Positions 1 through 6,365 of a stretch of DNA of 11,545 nt are shown here, in pieces. The notes beneath the pieces are model-generated. The model worked only from the letters and a program-made list of their open reading frames with translations, did no database searches and had not been told where the DNA came from. The translations under genes and the position numbers were made by a program. Each line of letters opens with the position of its first letter. Within the stretch, counting starts at the first letter, position 1. This DNA is from Phycisphaerales bacterium (GTDB lineage Bacteria; Planctomycetota; Phycisphaerae; SM23-33). The stretch covers positions 1-11,545 of the forward strand of contig PMBX01000135.1 of NCBI GenBank assembly GCA_003153915.1, in the 5' to 3' direction.

Positions 1-348
1 ACCACGCACGCGGACTACTTCCACGGGCCGGTGCCGTGCACTCGCCCGCTGCTGGCCGCCGAAATCCAGGGCGAGTACGAGGCCAACACCGGCAAGGTCA
101 TCGTCGAGCGGTTCGCCGGCGCCGACCCGCTGGCCACCCCGGCTGTCCTGGTCGCCGGGCACGGGCCCTTCGCCTGGGGCAAGTCGCCCCAACAGGCGGT
201 GGAAAACGCCGTCGTCCTGGAACACCTGGCGCGGCTGGCCAGCCTGACGCTGGCCATCGAACCCAACCCCCAGCCTATCTCCAGCGAACTGCTGGACAAG
301 CACTTCCTCCGCAAACACGGCCCGGGGCGATATTACGGCCAATCGTGA
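1..348 (+). CDS. araD: L-ribulose-5-phosphate 4-epimerase, C-terminal half (5' end outside the window)
   Basis: AraD interconverts L-ribulose 5-phosphate and D-xylulose 5-phosphate, a cytoplasmic zinc-dependent step that feeds L-arabinose into the pentose phosphate pathway. Frame 1 is open from the first base and encodes the last 115 residues, about half of the roughly 230-residue family length. Visible landmarks are THADYF at the left edge, whose Asp matches the catalytic Asp120 of E. coli AraD; GEYE and VIVE; the HGPFAWGK stretch, whose His matches the third zinc ligand (His171 in E. coli); and the ending LLDKHFLRKHGPGRYYGQS, with the Tyr pair corresponding to the catalytic Tyr229 region. 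Resemblance to E. coli AraD is strong and nearly collinear. The first two zinc histidines and the start lie beyond the edge. A related sugar-phosphate aldolase/epimerase (UlaF, SgbE) is the main alternative, because these share the same motifs. Confidence 0.93.
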   Translation, partial: TTHADYFHGPVPCTRPLLAAEIQGEYEANTGKVIVERFAGADPLATPAVLVAGHGPFAWGKSPQQAVENAVVLEHLARLASLTLAIEPNPQPISSELLDKHFLRKHGPGRYYGQS

Positions 349-381
349 AAACCCGCGGTATTATTGTGACTTGAGAAGCGG

Positions 382-483
382 GTAGGGCGAGCTACGGTTC
401 GGCTGAGCTCACCGAAGCCTTGTAGCTCGCGCAATGTTTATGCTATTCAAGATTGCGCGTGCAACAATAGTTGCACGCCCTAC
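382..483. repeat. Compact inverted-repeat element folding into a four-way junction
   Basis: Four helices abut with no unpaired base at the junction. P1 pairs 382-386 with 479-483 (GTAGG/CCTAC). P2 pairs 387-395 with 422-430 (GCGAGCTAC/GTAGCTCGC, perfect) and continues inward through 396-402 with 412-419 with a single bulged base (417). P3 pairs 431-435 with 452-456 (GCAAT/ATTGC). P4 pairs 457-465 with 470-478 (GCGTGCAAC/GTTGCACGC, perfect, AATA loop). An alternative longer outer stem, GTAGGGCG 382-389 with CGCCCTAC 476-483, is also perfect. This is far more structure than chance would give in 102 bases. It could be a REP/MITE-like intergenic repeat or a structured RNA in the leader of the next gene. 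No clear target-site duplication was seen at its edges, and no T-tract follows, so it is not a simple terminator. Confidence 0.6.
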
Positions 484-562
484 GAACTAATATTTCACGT
501 GCGGGATTGACCGGCCCGGAAGATATGAATGACATCGCTCTTCTATCGCGGGAGGACATCGT

Positions 563-3031
563 ATGGCATACTCATCCGCCGCGGTTCTGGCGGCTGCATT
601 GGCGTGGTGCGCATATGCCCATGCGCAGTTGCCTGCCGGCCAGGACGCCACGCATGGGAGATCGGCCTTGACGCAGGTTTCCATTGATAAGTGCCTGCCC
701 GGCCCGCGGGACTACACGTTCCAGTATTGGGCCGGCGGTTTTGCCCACTACACCAGCCCCCCAGCAATTGTCCCCGTCCCACAGATACTCTGTATCCAGA
801 CCGGTTATTACGGTTTGGCGATTGACGTTCAGAAGGTCCAAGTCGCCAATTTCGGCGTTATCAAGGATGCCCTCCCCGCCGATCAGGCGGTCAGCCAGTA
901 CCCCTCCGTCGTGCTGTCGCTGCCGCCGGCGAAGTTGTCCCTGACGGTCGAGGTGGACGGCCGCACGTACGTGTGTTCGGCGGGGGCCGTTCGCCAGGCC
1001 GATCCGAAAAGCTACCCGGCCAGGCTCATCGAGTGCGGCCGGCTGATCCAGCGGGCGGATATACAGCAACTGGTTTTTGTGGACTCGCAGGGCGACGTCC
1101 TTCCGGCTGACAGCCGCCTGGAGATCGTTGCCTGGCCGGACCGGCTGGTCCTGATCCTTGAGGTTATTCCCACAAGGAACTTCGAGCGGCCCAAAGTCAA
1201 GATCGGCATTACCCAAAAGGACAAGAATCTGTCGGGCAATTCCACCAGCCAGCCGGAAAAAGCGGCGGCGGGGGAGAAAATCTCGGCGGTGATCGTTTTG
1301 CGCCCAGGCGCCCAGGCTTACGCCGCCGATACCGAGGGTGAGGGCTTGTCCGTTGAGGCCAGAGACCTGGCCAACCCAGATCGGCCGGCCATAGCCGCCA
1401 AGTACGACGCCGCGATTGATCTGTACGACATCGTGCTGCCCAAACAAGATAACCTAGATGCGCTGACCCGCGCGTCTCTGTCGCTGGCCAACGAAACCGA
1501 CCGGCCACGGACGATCCGGCTGCGCCTGCGGTGCGATGACGGGCCTGGCATTACCGGCTGCGTGCCGATGATCCGCGACGCCGAGGGCAATCCCACCGGC
1601 TTGTTCGTGCAGATATCGAAGAACTGGCACCGCGACAAACGCAGGCTGCTTTACGATGGGCCGTGGATCCATGCCACCACACTGTTGCGCTTGCCTGCCC
1701 GCAGCCGGCTGGACTGCGAATTTACGATGGCCTGGGCACGCTGGGGCGCCCTGCCCTCCGCCTCGCACGCCCAGTTATGCCTGATCGGCTGGGGACACAA
1801 CCAACTGTGGGACCAGGCCGCTTTGGGCAGTTGGGGCGAGAACATCTGCTATGAACCCGATGCCGTGCAGCGCGGCTGCATGATCGACGACGTCCGCCCG
1901 CTGATGGTGACGTCGATGAGCAAAGATCCCAAGAACCAATACGGCTGGACCAACAATGTCGGCGGGGGGGACTTCCTGGTGTATTGCGACCCCACCGGCA
2001 GACGCCAGTTCCTCAAGGGCGTGCGGGCCTATTATCAAGACCACGGCCCGAATCTGACGCGCGTGACGTACGCGGGCGTGACCGACGACGAGGCAATCGC
2101 GGCCCGCATGGATGTATCGCTGGGCCGCTGCGACGACCTGACGCGAGTGTTCCACCACTTCCGCTACGACGTGCGCAAGCCGGTGCGGTTCAGCCGGCTG
2201 GCGTTCTACCAGCTCGGGGCCGACCATTATTTGTGGTTTGGTTACGACAAGATCGCCCGCGGTAACGAAAAGGGGCTTCTAGAGGAGTGGCCCGTGCAAA
2301 AGACCCGCTGGGCCTACGAGCGGACCGGTATCGAATGTCCTGGGCGGACGCCGTGGTTCTCGCTGCACGAGTCCGTCCCTCCGGCCGATACCCGCGGTGC
2401 GTGGGCCAACCGTGGACTGGTCATCCGGTCGTGGAAGGCACGATTAGGCGGGCGCGACGTGGCGTCCCCATACGCCTGCGTCTATGGCACGGCTGACAAC
2501 GAAATAACAAGCGCTGCCTTGGAACTGTCGGCCCCGCCGGATGTGACCGAACTAGTAGCGGGGGATTTCGTGGAAGCCGAAGTGGAGGTCATCGTCGTTC
2601 CGATGGCGGTGGAGGATTACTACGGCCCCAATGAAAACCTACGGGCTGCCTTGGCCGCCGGGGCCAACACCTGGCAGCCTGTGATGCGGGAAGCGGTAGG
2701 CAACGACCTGGAGGTAAAGGCGATTCGCGGCCGCGTGCTTCATGCCTATCCAATCGTTGTCGCCGTGGACACGAATCAGTCGGCCCAGATCGAGGTCGCA
2801 GGCGGAATCGGTTTTGTCCCGATCACCTTTACCGGGTTGCACAGACCCAGTGGTTATCAGCTCTGGCAGTCGCGCGGGGGGCATACGGTCAAGGTGGACC
2901 AAAGCGTTTACGGCAACGACTTTTGGCAGATGTCCTACGATCCCACCAACGGCCAATGGCAGCAAACTTTCAATATATGCCTCGACACTCCCGCGGACCG
3001 GCGCCAGACGGTGAGTTTCACCTTCAAGTGA
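563..3031 (+). CDS. Large secreted protein of unknown function (822 aa)
   Basis: I do not recognise this family. The start is fixed by a strong Shine-Dalgarno GGAGG at 551-555, seven bases before the ATG; an in-frame stop at 530-532 leaves no upstream ATG. Residues 1-21 look like a Sec signal peptide with a hydrophobic core and an AHA-Q cleavage site, although the N-region lacks the usual Lys/Arg. The mature part has no further membrane span, is rich in short alternating hydrophobic stretches and aromatic residues, and looks beta-rich. A conserved-looking core, roughly residues 455-580, contains GWTNNVGGGDF, LKGVRAYYQDHGPN and FSRLAFYQLGADHY followed by YDKIARGN, with many His, Asp, Tyr and Trp residues of the kind seen in carbohydrate-active proteins. 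Lying beside araD, a role in handling plant-type or other glycans is possible, but that is inference. It is probably periplasmic or surface-exposed. The C-terminus shows no sorting motif. Confidence 0.85.
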   Translation: MAYSSAAVLAAALAWCAYAHAQLPAGQDATHGRSALTQVSIDKCLPGPRDYTFQYWAGGFAHYTSPPAIVPVPQILCIQTGYYGLAIDVQKVQVANFGVIKDALPADQAVSQYPSVVLSLPPAKLSLTVEVDGRTYVCSAGAVRQADPKSYPARLIECGRLIQRADIQQLVFVDSQGDVLPADSRLEIVAWPDRLVLILEVIPTRNFERPKVKIGITQKDKNLSGNSTSQPEKAAAGEKISAVIVLRPGAQAYAADTEGEGLSVEARDLANPDRPAIAAKYDAAIDLYDIVLPKQDNLDALTRASLSLANETDRPRTIRLRLRCDDGPGITGCVPMIRDAEGNPTGLFVQISKNWHRDKRRLLYDGPWIHATTLLRLPARSRLDCEFTMAWARWGALPSASHAQLCLIGWGHNQLWDQAALGSWGENICYEPDAVQRGCMIDDVRPLMVTSMSKDPKNQYGWTNNVGGGDFLVYCDPTGRRQFLKGVRAYYQDHGPNLTRVTYAGVTDDEAIAARMDVSLGRCDDLTRVFHHFRYDVRKPVRFSRLAFYQLGADHYLWFGYDKIARGNEKGLLEEWPVQKTRWAYERTGIECPGRTPWFSLHESVPPADTRGAWANRGLVIRSWKARLGGRDVASPYACVYGTADNEITSAALELSAPPDVTELVAGDFVEAEVEVIVVPMAVEDYYGPNENLRAALAAGANTWQPVMREAVGNDLEVKAIRGRVLHAYPIVVAVDTNQSAQIEVAGGIGFVPITFTGLHRPSGYQLWQSRGGHTVKVDQSVYGNDFWQMSYDPTNGQWQQTFNICLDTPADRRQTVSFTFK

Positions 3032-3068
3032 TTCGGTGGGGCACGCAGTTTCTGAGCCTGAGGGCTAA

Positions 3069-3093
3069 GCCTCCGGGCCGGAAGGGCCCAGGC
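3069..3093. terminator. GC-rich hairpin between convergent genes, possible terminator
   Basis: GGGCC (3075-3079) pairs with GGCCC (3085-3089), and GCCT (3069-3072) pairs with AGGC (3090-3093), leaving a two-base bulge. It sits in the 74-base gap between the ends of the converging secreted-protein and yccF genes, where a bidirectional terminator would be useful. There is no T-run on either side, so it is not a canonical intrinsic terminator. Confidence 0.25.
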
Positions 3094-3105
3094 GTGCGGG
3101 ATTGA

Positions 3106-3519
3106 TTAGTCGCGACTCACCACTCGCTTGCCGAGAGGCGCAAGCGAAACGCTCGCCAGGCGAAGATGGGCCAATGCCCATGCGGGGGCTCCAAGGAAGA
3201 TAGGCAGGATGGCAAAACAGGCGACGATGCAACCGATGGCCGACATCACGTGTGCGATCGCCAGCCAGATGCCGGCCAGGAAAAACCACAGGGCGTTGGC
3301 CAGCGTTGTTCCGGGGATCCTTGTTTCGCCCAACATGCGGGCATCCACGAGTTCCTTCCCAAATGGGAAGGCCGCAAATCTCGCGATTCGAAAGGCCGCG
3401 TAGGCGAATGGAAGGCCAATCACTGTGACGGCCATCAAGGCTCCCCCGATGATCCAACTGAGCGCCGATATCATGCCGCCACAGAACACAAACCAGATGA
3501 AATTCCCTAGTGTCGCCAT
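3106..3519 (-). CDS. yccF: YccF-family inner membrane protein (137 aa)
   Basis: This is a small integral membrane protein of the YccF family (formerly DUF307); its biochemical role is unknown. Start chosen at the ATG complementary to 3517-3519, giving MATLGNFIWF; the frame stays open much further upstream but there runs antisense to the neighbouring gene. The protein is an internal repeat of two similar hydrophobic halves, as in E. coli YccF. Residues about 5-45 end in VIGLPFAYAAFRIARFAAFPFGKE, and about 63-125 end in LPIFLGAPAWALAHLRLASVSLAPLGKRVVS. The second half aligns well from memory with the E. coli pattern NIFWLIFFGWWL to LWPVGRRVVS. The final PLGKRVV is the family's characteristic ending. 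It is transcribed divergently from the DUF6677-like gene and converges on the large secreted-protein gene, so it is probably monocistronic. Confidence 0.85.
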   Translation of the reverse strand: MATLGNFIWFVFCGGMISALSWIIGGALMAVTVIGLPFAYAAFRIARFAAFPFGKELVDARMLGETRIPGTTLANALWFFLAGIWLAIAHVMSAIGCIVACFAILPIFLGAPAWALAHLRLASVSLAPLGKRVVSRD

Positions 3520-3542
3520 CTTCCCCAATCCTCGATTATCGC

Positions 3543-3560
3543 CAAGGCCAAACGGCCTTG
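3543..3560 (-). promoter_or_regulatory. Hairpin in the probable yccF leader
   Basis: CAAGGCC (3543-3549) and GGCCTTG (3554-3560) form a perfect 7-bp stem with a four-base AAAC loop. On the yccF strand it lies 24-41 bases upstream of the ATG and downstream of the candidate promoter at 3569-3599, so it would be within the transcript leader. It has no T-tract. A role in message stability or translation is only a guess. Confidence 0.35.
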
Positions 3561-3568
3561 CATGTAGG

Positions 3569-3599
3569 ATAATATCGCGTGATACAGAAATAAATTCAA
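3569..3599 (-). promoter_or_regulatory. Candidate promoter for yccF
   Basis: Reading on the minus strand, TTGAAT (3599-3594) is followed after 19 bases by TATTAT (3574-3569), matching the sigma-70 -35 and -10 consensus at four and five of six positions. The surrounding stretch is AT-rich compared with the rest of the window. The spacer is longer than the ideal 17, which lowers confidence. Confidence 0.3.
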
Positions 3600-3693
3600 G
3601 CCTGTGCCCCGCACCCTCCAAATCCCCGAACGGTTGGTCTTGACATGCGCCACCGTGGAGGCGAAAGTGTCCACTTCTTCTTTTCGGGATCAC

Positions 3694-3697
3694 AGGA
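3694..3697 (+). promoter_or_regulatory. Ribosome binding site deciding the start of the DUF6677-like gene
   Basis: AGGA lies eight bases before the ATG at 3706. It supports that start over the longer in-frame ATG at 3604, whose extra 34 residues are polar and lack a comparable site. Confidence 0.5.
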
Positions 3698-3705
3698 ATT
3701 CCGTC

Positions 3706-4230
3706 ATGGTTGATACGGCAATGAGGTCTTCTCCGCGAGCGATGCTGGCTTTGCTGCTGGCCTGGCTGGTGCCTGGGGCGGGTCATGTGTATATGGGCAG
3801 GACCGCGCGAGGTGTCATTATCTTCCTGACCATAGGCGCGACATTCTGGTTCGGCGTGGCCATGGGCGGGGTAATGACCGTCGACAGCCGCAACGAACGA
3901 TGGTGGTTCATCGCCGACATGTTTACCGGCGTGCACGGGTTGGTAAGCTGGCAGCGCCAGGAAAAGGTCTGGAATCGGCTCATCGACGAAGACGGCCAGG
4001 CCCAACGATTGGCTCAGTTGGATCCCCTCCAACAGCAGGCCGTTGCGGACAAGAAACTCAACGATGCCGGGCTTGCCCTGGTTGCGCCCACGGACACCGT
4101 CGCGCGGGCCTTCGCCGGGGTGGCCGGGCTGTTGAACCTGATGTGCATCTTCGATGCGGCCATGCTGTCACTGATGGGGATCAGGGGCGAACCGGCCGAG
4201 AAAGTGTCCAAGGGGAGACAAGGGCCATGA
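3706..4230 (+). CDS. DUF6677-like multi-spanning membrane protein (174 aa)
   Basis: The N-terminal part, MLALLLAWLVPGAGHVYMGR (residues 13-32), followed by ARGVIIFLTIGATFWFGVAMGG, is the signature of small PVC-group membrane proteins that I recall as DUF6677. It resembles the TM2-domain pattern in which a helix ends in a Pro/Gly turn followed by a xYxGR motif. Predicted spans are about residues 12-29, 35-55 and 136-158; the segment between residues 60 and 130 is soluble and ends in VAPTDTVARAFAGVAGLLNLMCIFDA, another family hallmark. No enzymatic motif is visible and the function is unknown. The start at 3706 is supported by AGGA eight bases upstream. The gene's TGA overlaps the ATG of the next small gene (ATGA), indicating translational coupling and probably a shared complex. 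Confidence 0.75.
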   Translation: MVDTAMRSSPRAMLALLLAWLVPGAGHVYMGRTARGVIIFLTIGATFWFGVAMGGVMTVDSRNERWWFIADMFTGVHGLVSWQRQEKVWNRLIDEDGQAQRLAQLDPLQQQAVADKKLNDAGLALVAPTDTVARAFAGVAGLLNLMCIFDAAMLSLMGIRGEPAEKVSKGRQGP

Positions 4231-4451
4231 ACGGCTGGACGCTCTTTTATAACCCCATAACACTGGACTTCTACCGTCTGCTTTGGCTGCTTCTGCCGCT
4301 ATGTGCCTTTGTGGCAATAACTTACAAGACGATCCGTGTCGAAAACCTCCGTCGCCTTCCGCTGGAGATATTGCTGCTGTGCGTCTATCTGGTACTGGGG
4401 CTTTCCGGGCTGGGGGTCGGGCTTTATATCGTGCAGCGTCTTTGGATGTAA
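4227..4451 (+). CDS. Small two-helix membrane protein coupled to the upstream gene (74 aa)
   Basis: The ATG overlaps the upstream stop codon as ATGA, and a purine-rich AAGGGGAGA at 4210-4218 serves as ribosome binding site inside the upstream gene. The protein has two clear membrane helices (about residues 15-33 and 46-68) joined by a basic loop, YKTIRVENLRRLP; by the positive-inside rule that loop is cytoplasmic and both termini face outward. It ends in VQRLWM. I know no named family, but the strict coupling to the DUF6677-like gene suggests the two membrane proteins act together. The two acidic residues lie next to the helices (Asp14) and in the loop (Glu39), with no catalytic motif. Confidence 0.75.
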   Translation: MNGWTLFYNPITLDFYRLLWLLLPLCAFVAITYKTIRVENLRRLPLEILLLCVYLVLGLSGLGVGLYIVQRLWM

Positions 4452-4461
4452 CAGCCTGTCA

Positions 4462-4487
4462 AATAGCGAGTTGTACTTCTCGTTATT
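4462..4487 (+). terminator. Hairpin just after the membrane-protein pair, weak terminator candidate
   Basis: AATAGCGAG (4462-4470) pairs with CTCGTTATT (4479-4487) over nine positions with one G-T wobble and an eight-base loop, ten bases after the stop at 4451. The 3' arm ends in TTATT but no true T-run follows, so termination is plausible rather than clear. Confidence 0.35.
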
Positions 4488-4578
4488 ATGTATCCCCCTG
4501 TCCTGTTTTACCGTGTAGGTATTGTCTTTGCCTTTGGTGGATTATGTCCAGGGCGGAGCCTAGAATGTAATAGCTGTC

Positions 4579-4584
4579 AGGAGA
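4579..4584 (+). promoter_or_regulatory. Ribosome binding site supporting a GTG start
   Basis: AGGAGA lies six bases before the GTG at 4591. This near-ideal site justifies the non-ATG start of the isochorismatase-fold gene; no in-frame ATG lies near the true N-terminus. Confidence 0.7.
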
Positions 4585-4590
4585 TGTTAA

Positions 4591-5241
4591 GTGAAGTTTG
4601 AACGAATACTTCTGGATATCGAGGTCCAGCGGGACTTCTTTGACCGGTCAGGTAGTTTCTACACCAAGCCCGCCACCGAAGCCGCCGCGAACATATACCG
4701 TCTTTTTACCTGGGCAAGGAAGAACCGCATCCCCGTAATCAGCACGGTGCTTCGCGTCCGACCGGACCGGCTGGGACCGCTTGTGGACGTGCCTCACTGT
4801 GTCGAAGGAACCAGCGGTGAGGAGAAGATGCCTCGTACGGTGTTCACCCGACGGATCAATTTCGGCCTTCGCAACGTGACCGATCTGCCCAGGGACTTGT
4901 TCCGCCGGTCCCAGCAGGTGATCTTTGAAAAGAGATACACCGACATCTTCACCCATACTCGTGCCGAGAGGCTGATAACCGAGTTGGAAAGCGGGACGTT
5001 CTTCATTTGCGGTGCGGGTGTGGCCGAAGGCATCGTCGAGGCGGCAGTTGGGCTGCGCTATCGCGGTTTCAGCGTGGTCGTGGCATCCGATGCGGTGCTG
5101 GACCTGGGCGACAAACATGCCCCGATGGCACGGCTACGGATGGAAGCCAAGGGCGTGGCCTTTGTCCCCACCGCCAAAATCGTCATGCCCGCGCCTCGCC
5201 GGCCCGCCGCGCGGTTCCGCCAGGCGACTCCCGCTCTGTGA
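4591..5241 (+). CDS. Isochorismatase-fold (cysteine hydrolase family) protein, probably lacking the catalytic Cys (216 aa)
   Basis: The fold is that of isochorismatase/nicotinamidase-type amidohydrolases, which use an Asp-Lys-Cys triad. Family landmarks are visible: ILLDIEVQRDFFD (Asp9 for the triad Asp, Gln and Phe as in DxQxDF), IPVISTVLRVRPD in the second strand, QQVIFEKRYTDIF with Lys114 in the triad-Lys position, and LESGTFFICGAGVAEGIVEAAVGLRYRGFSVVVASDAV, the usual segment of the nucleophile. Most relatives have a Cys four to six residues into the GVATDYCV-like motif; here the aligned residues are Gly147-Ile148, and the only nearby Cys (140) lies in the preceding strand. The C-terminal tail after residue 195 is Pro/Arg-rich and probably disordered. 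Start is GTG with AGGAGA six bases upstream. It lies 127 bases before prmC, possibly in its own transcript. A pseudoenzyme or a changed substrate is possible. Confidence 0.8.
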   Translation: MKFERILLDIEVQRDFFDRSGSFYTKPATEAAANIYRLFTWARKNRIPVISTVLRVRPDRLGPLVDVPHCVEGTSGEEKMPRTVFTRRINFGLRNVTDLPRDLFRRSQQVIFEKRYTDIFTHTRAERLITELESGTFFICGAGVAEGIVEAAVGLRYRGFSVVVASDAVLDLGDKHAPMARLRMEAKGVAFVPTAKIVMPAPRRPAARFRQATPAL

Positions 5242-5282
5242 TTGTCTCGCCGGACCTTAGAGCGATCAACAAAATGAGGTGT

Positions 5283-5336
5283 CGCCCCAAGGCGCTACGT
5301 CCCTGGAACCTTGGCGTCATGTCTGTCTGCGCCTTG
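5283..5336 (+). promoter_or_regulatory. Overlapping, mutually exclusive hairpins upstream of prmC
   Basis: Three perfect stems share one strand segment: CGCC 5283-5286 with GGCG 5291-5294; CCAAGG 5287-5292 with CCTTGG 5309-5314; and CAAGGCGC 5288-5295 with GCGCCTTG 5329-5336. Only one can form at a time. This resembles an attenuator-like switch, but no T-run follows and no ligand-binding core is recognised. Confidence 0.3.
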
Positions 5337-5368
5337 TAAATACCGGGATGTTCTGGTAGTTCCTCGCC

Positions 5369-6244
5369 ATGCACATGGAAGACTCCGGCTGGACCGTCTT
5401 GAAGCTCCTTGGCTGGGCCAAGGACTTCCTGGCTCGCGCGGGAGTGGAGGAACCGAGGCTTTCTGCCGAAATCCTGCTGGGCCACGCCCTGGGCTGTGAC
5501 CGGCTGGGGTTGTATACCCGCTACGATTATCACCCAGGCGAGGAACAGTTGACCGCCTTCCGCCAATTCCTCCGCCGCGCCAAAAACCTCGAGCCGATCG
5601 CCTACCTGATCGGCCAAAAAGAGTTCTACTCGTTGCGATTCAAGGTTACGTCCGACGTTCTCATCCCACGCCCCGAGAGCGAAATCCTCGTCAGCGAGGC
5701 TGTCTCGCACCTGCGGAGGCTGGATCGACCTGGTTGGGTCTGGGATGTGGCTACCGGCAGCGGATGCGTGGCCGTGGCGATTGCGGTTCACGTGGGGGGG
5801 GTACAGGTGCTGGCGACGGATATCTCTCCCGCCGCCCTGGCCGTGGCGAGCGAAAACGCCGTGGCGCACGGTGTCGCCGACCGCGTGAAGTGTCTACAGG
5901 CTGACCTGTTGAATCCGCCTTCCCAGTGGTCAGGGCAGCGATCTTTTGACGTTATTACCGCCAATCCACCCTATGTTCCAACCGGACAAACGGTTGGAGA
6001 ACCGGTTAAGCACGAGCCGCCCTCGGCGGTCTTCGGCGGCGCCGATGGACTGGACTTTATCCGGCCGATCCTTCGTGACGCGGGAGGTTTCCTGGCCCCA
6101 GGAGGGGTGCTGGTGATGGAGTTCGGCGCCGGTCAGGCCCGGTCCGTGCGGGACCTGACCGATTCGGCCGGACATTTTGGCCCACTCAGGCTCATTCGCG
6201 ACCATGCGGGCATCGAACGCGTGATCGTGGCCCAGCGGCGATGA
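5369..6244 (+). CDS. prmC: Peptide chain release factor N5-glutamine methyltransferase (291 aa)
   Basis: PrmC (HemK) methylates the Gln of the GGQ motif in release factors RF1 and RF2 using S-adenosylmethionine, in the cytoplasm. The N-terminal helical domain (about residues 8-75) contains the LSAEILLGHALG segment; the family joint PIAYLIGQKEFYSLRF and VLIPRPESE follow at 77-105. The SAM-binding loop is DVATGSGCVAVAIA (126-139), with the acidic residue Asp151 ending the next strand, and the diagnostic NPPYV lies at 199-203, where Asn and Pro hold the substrate Gln. Length is close to the 277 residues of E. coli PrmC. Start ATG 5369 is the first available after an in-frame stop at 5357; the ATG at 5375 is equally possible and neither has a clear Shine-Dalgarno. 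The usual partner prfA is not adjacent. A run of eight G lies at 5794-5801. Confidence 0.93.
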   Translation: MHMEDSGWTVLKLLGWAKDFLARAGVEEPRLSAEILLGHALGCDRLGLYTRYDYHPGEEQLTAFRQFLRRAKNLEPIAYLIGQKEFYSLRFKVTSDVLIPRPESEILVSEAVSHLRRLDRPGWVWDVATGSGCVAVAIAVHVGGVQVLATDISPAALAVASENAVAHGVADRVKCLQADLLNPPSQWSGQRSFDVITANPPYVPTGQTVGEPVKHEPPSAVFGGADGLDFIRPILRDAGGFLAPGGVLVMEFGAGQARSVRDLTDSAGHFGPLRLIRDHAGIERVIVAQRR

Positions 6245-6294
6245 GCCGCCGCTCTGGCGGGAAAAAACATTTTCGTTCACGGTGAGTCTGATGT

Positions 6295-6323
6295 TTGCCC
6301 GACTACCCGGCCGATGATATTCT
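6295..6323 (+). promoter_or_regulatory. Candidate murA promoter
   Basis: TTGCCC (6295-6300) and TATTCT (6318-6323) lie 17 bases apart, each matching the sigma-70 consensus at four of six positions. Transcription would start near 6330, leaving a leader of roughly 36 bases before the murA ATG. It lies in the 121-base gap after prmC. Confidence 0.35.
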
Positions 6324-6365
6324 ACGCGACGAGATGAATTCAGCACTCGTTGGACACCCAAGGCG

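Noticed and set aside
382..483. tRNA-like cloverleaf or integron attC site
   Set aside because: The arm lengths do not fit a tRNA (five-base outer stem, no T-loop in the right place), and the attC core sites GTTRRRY and RYYYAAC are not present.
563..625. Lipoprotein signal in the 822-residue protein
   Set aside because: The only Cys in the signal region is in LAWC; Trp before the Cys does not fit a lipobox, and AHA-Q is a better ordinary cleavage site.
3640..3668. Promoter with a perfect TTGACA before the DUF6677-like gene
   Set aside because: TTGACA is present at 3640-3645, but no acceptable -10 box lies 16-18 bases downstream (GAAAGT at 17).
3520..4032. Upstream extension of the yccF reading frame to a 308-residue protein
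   Set aside because: The extra 171 residues run antisense through the DUF6677-like gene, are polar and low in structure, and have no family resemblance; YccF homology begins at the ATG at 3519.
6245..6270. Intrinsic terminator after prmC
   Set aside because: CCGCC and GGCGG form a short stem, but it is followed by a run of A rather than T, so it does not fit an intrinsic terminator on the plus strand.
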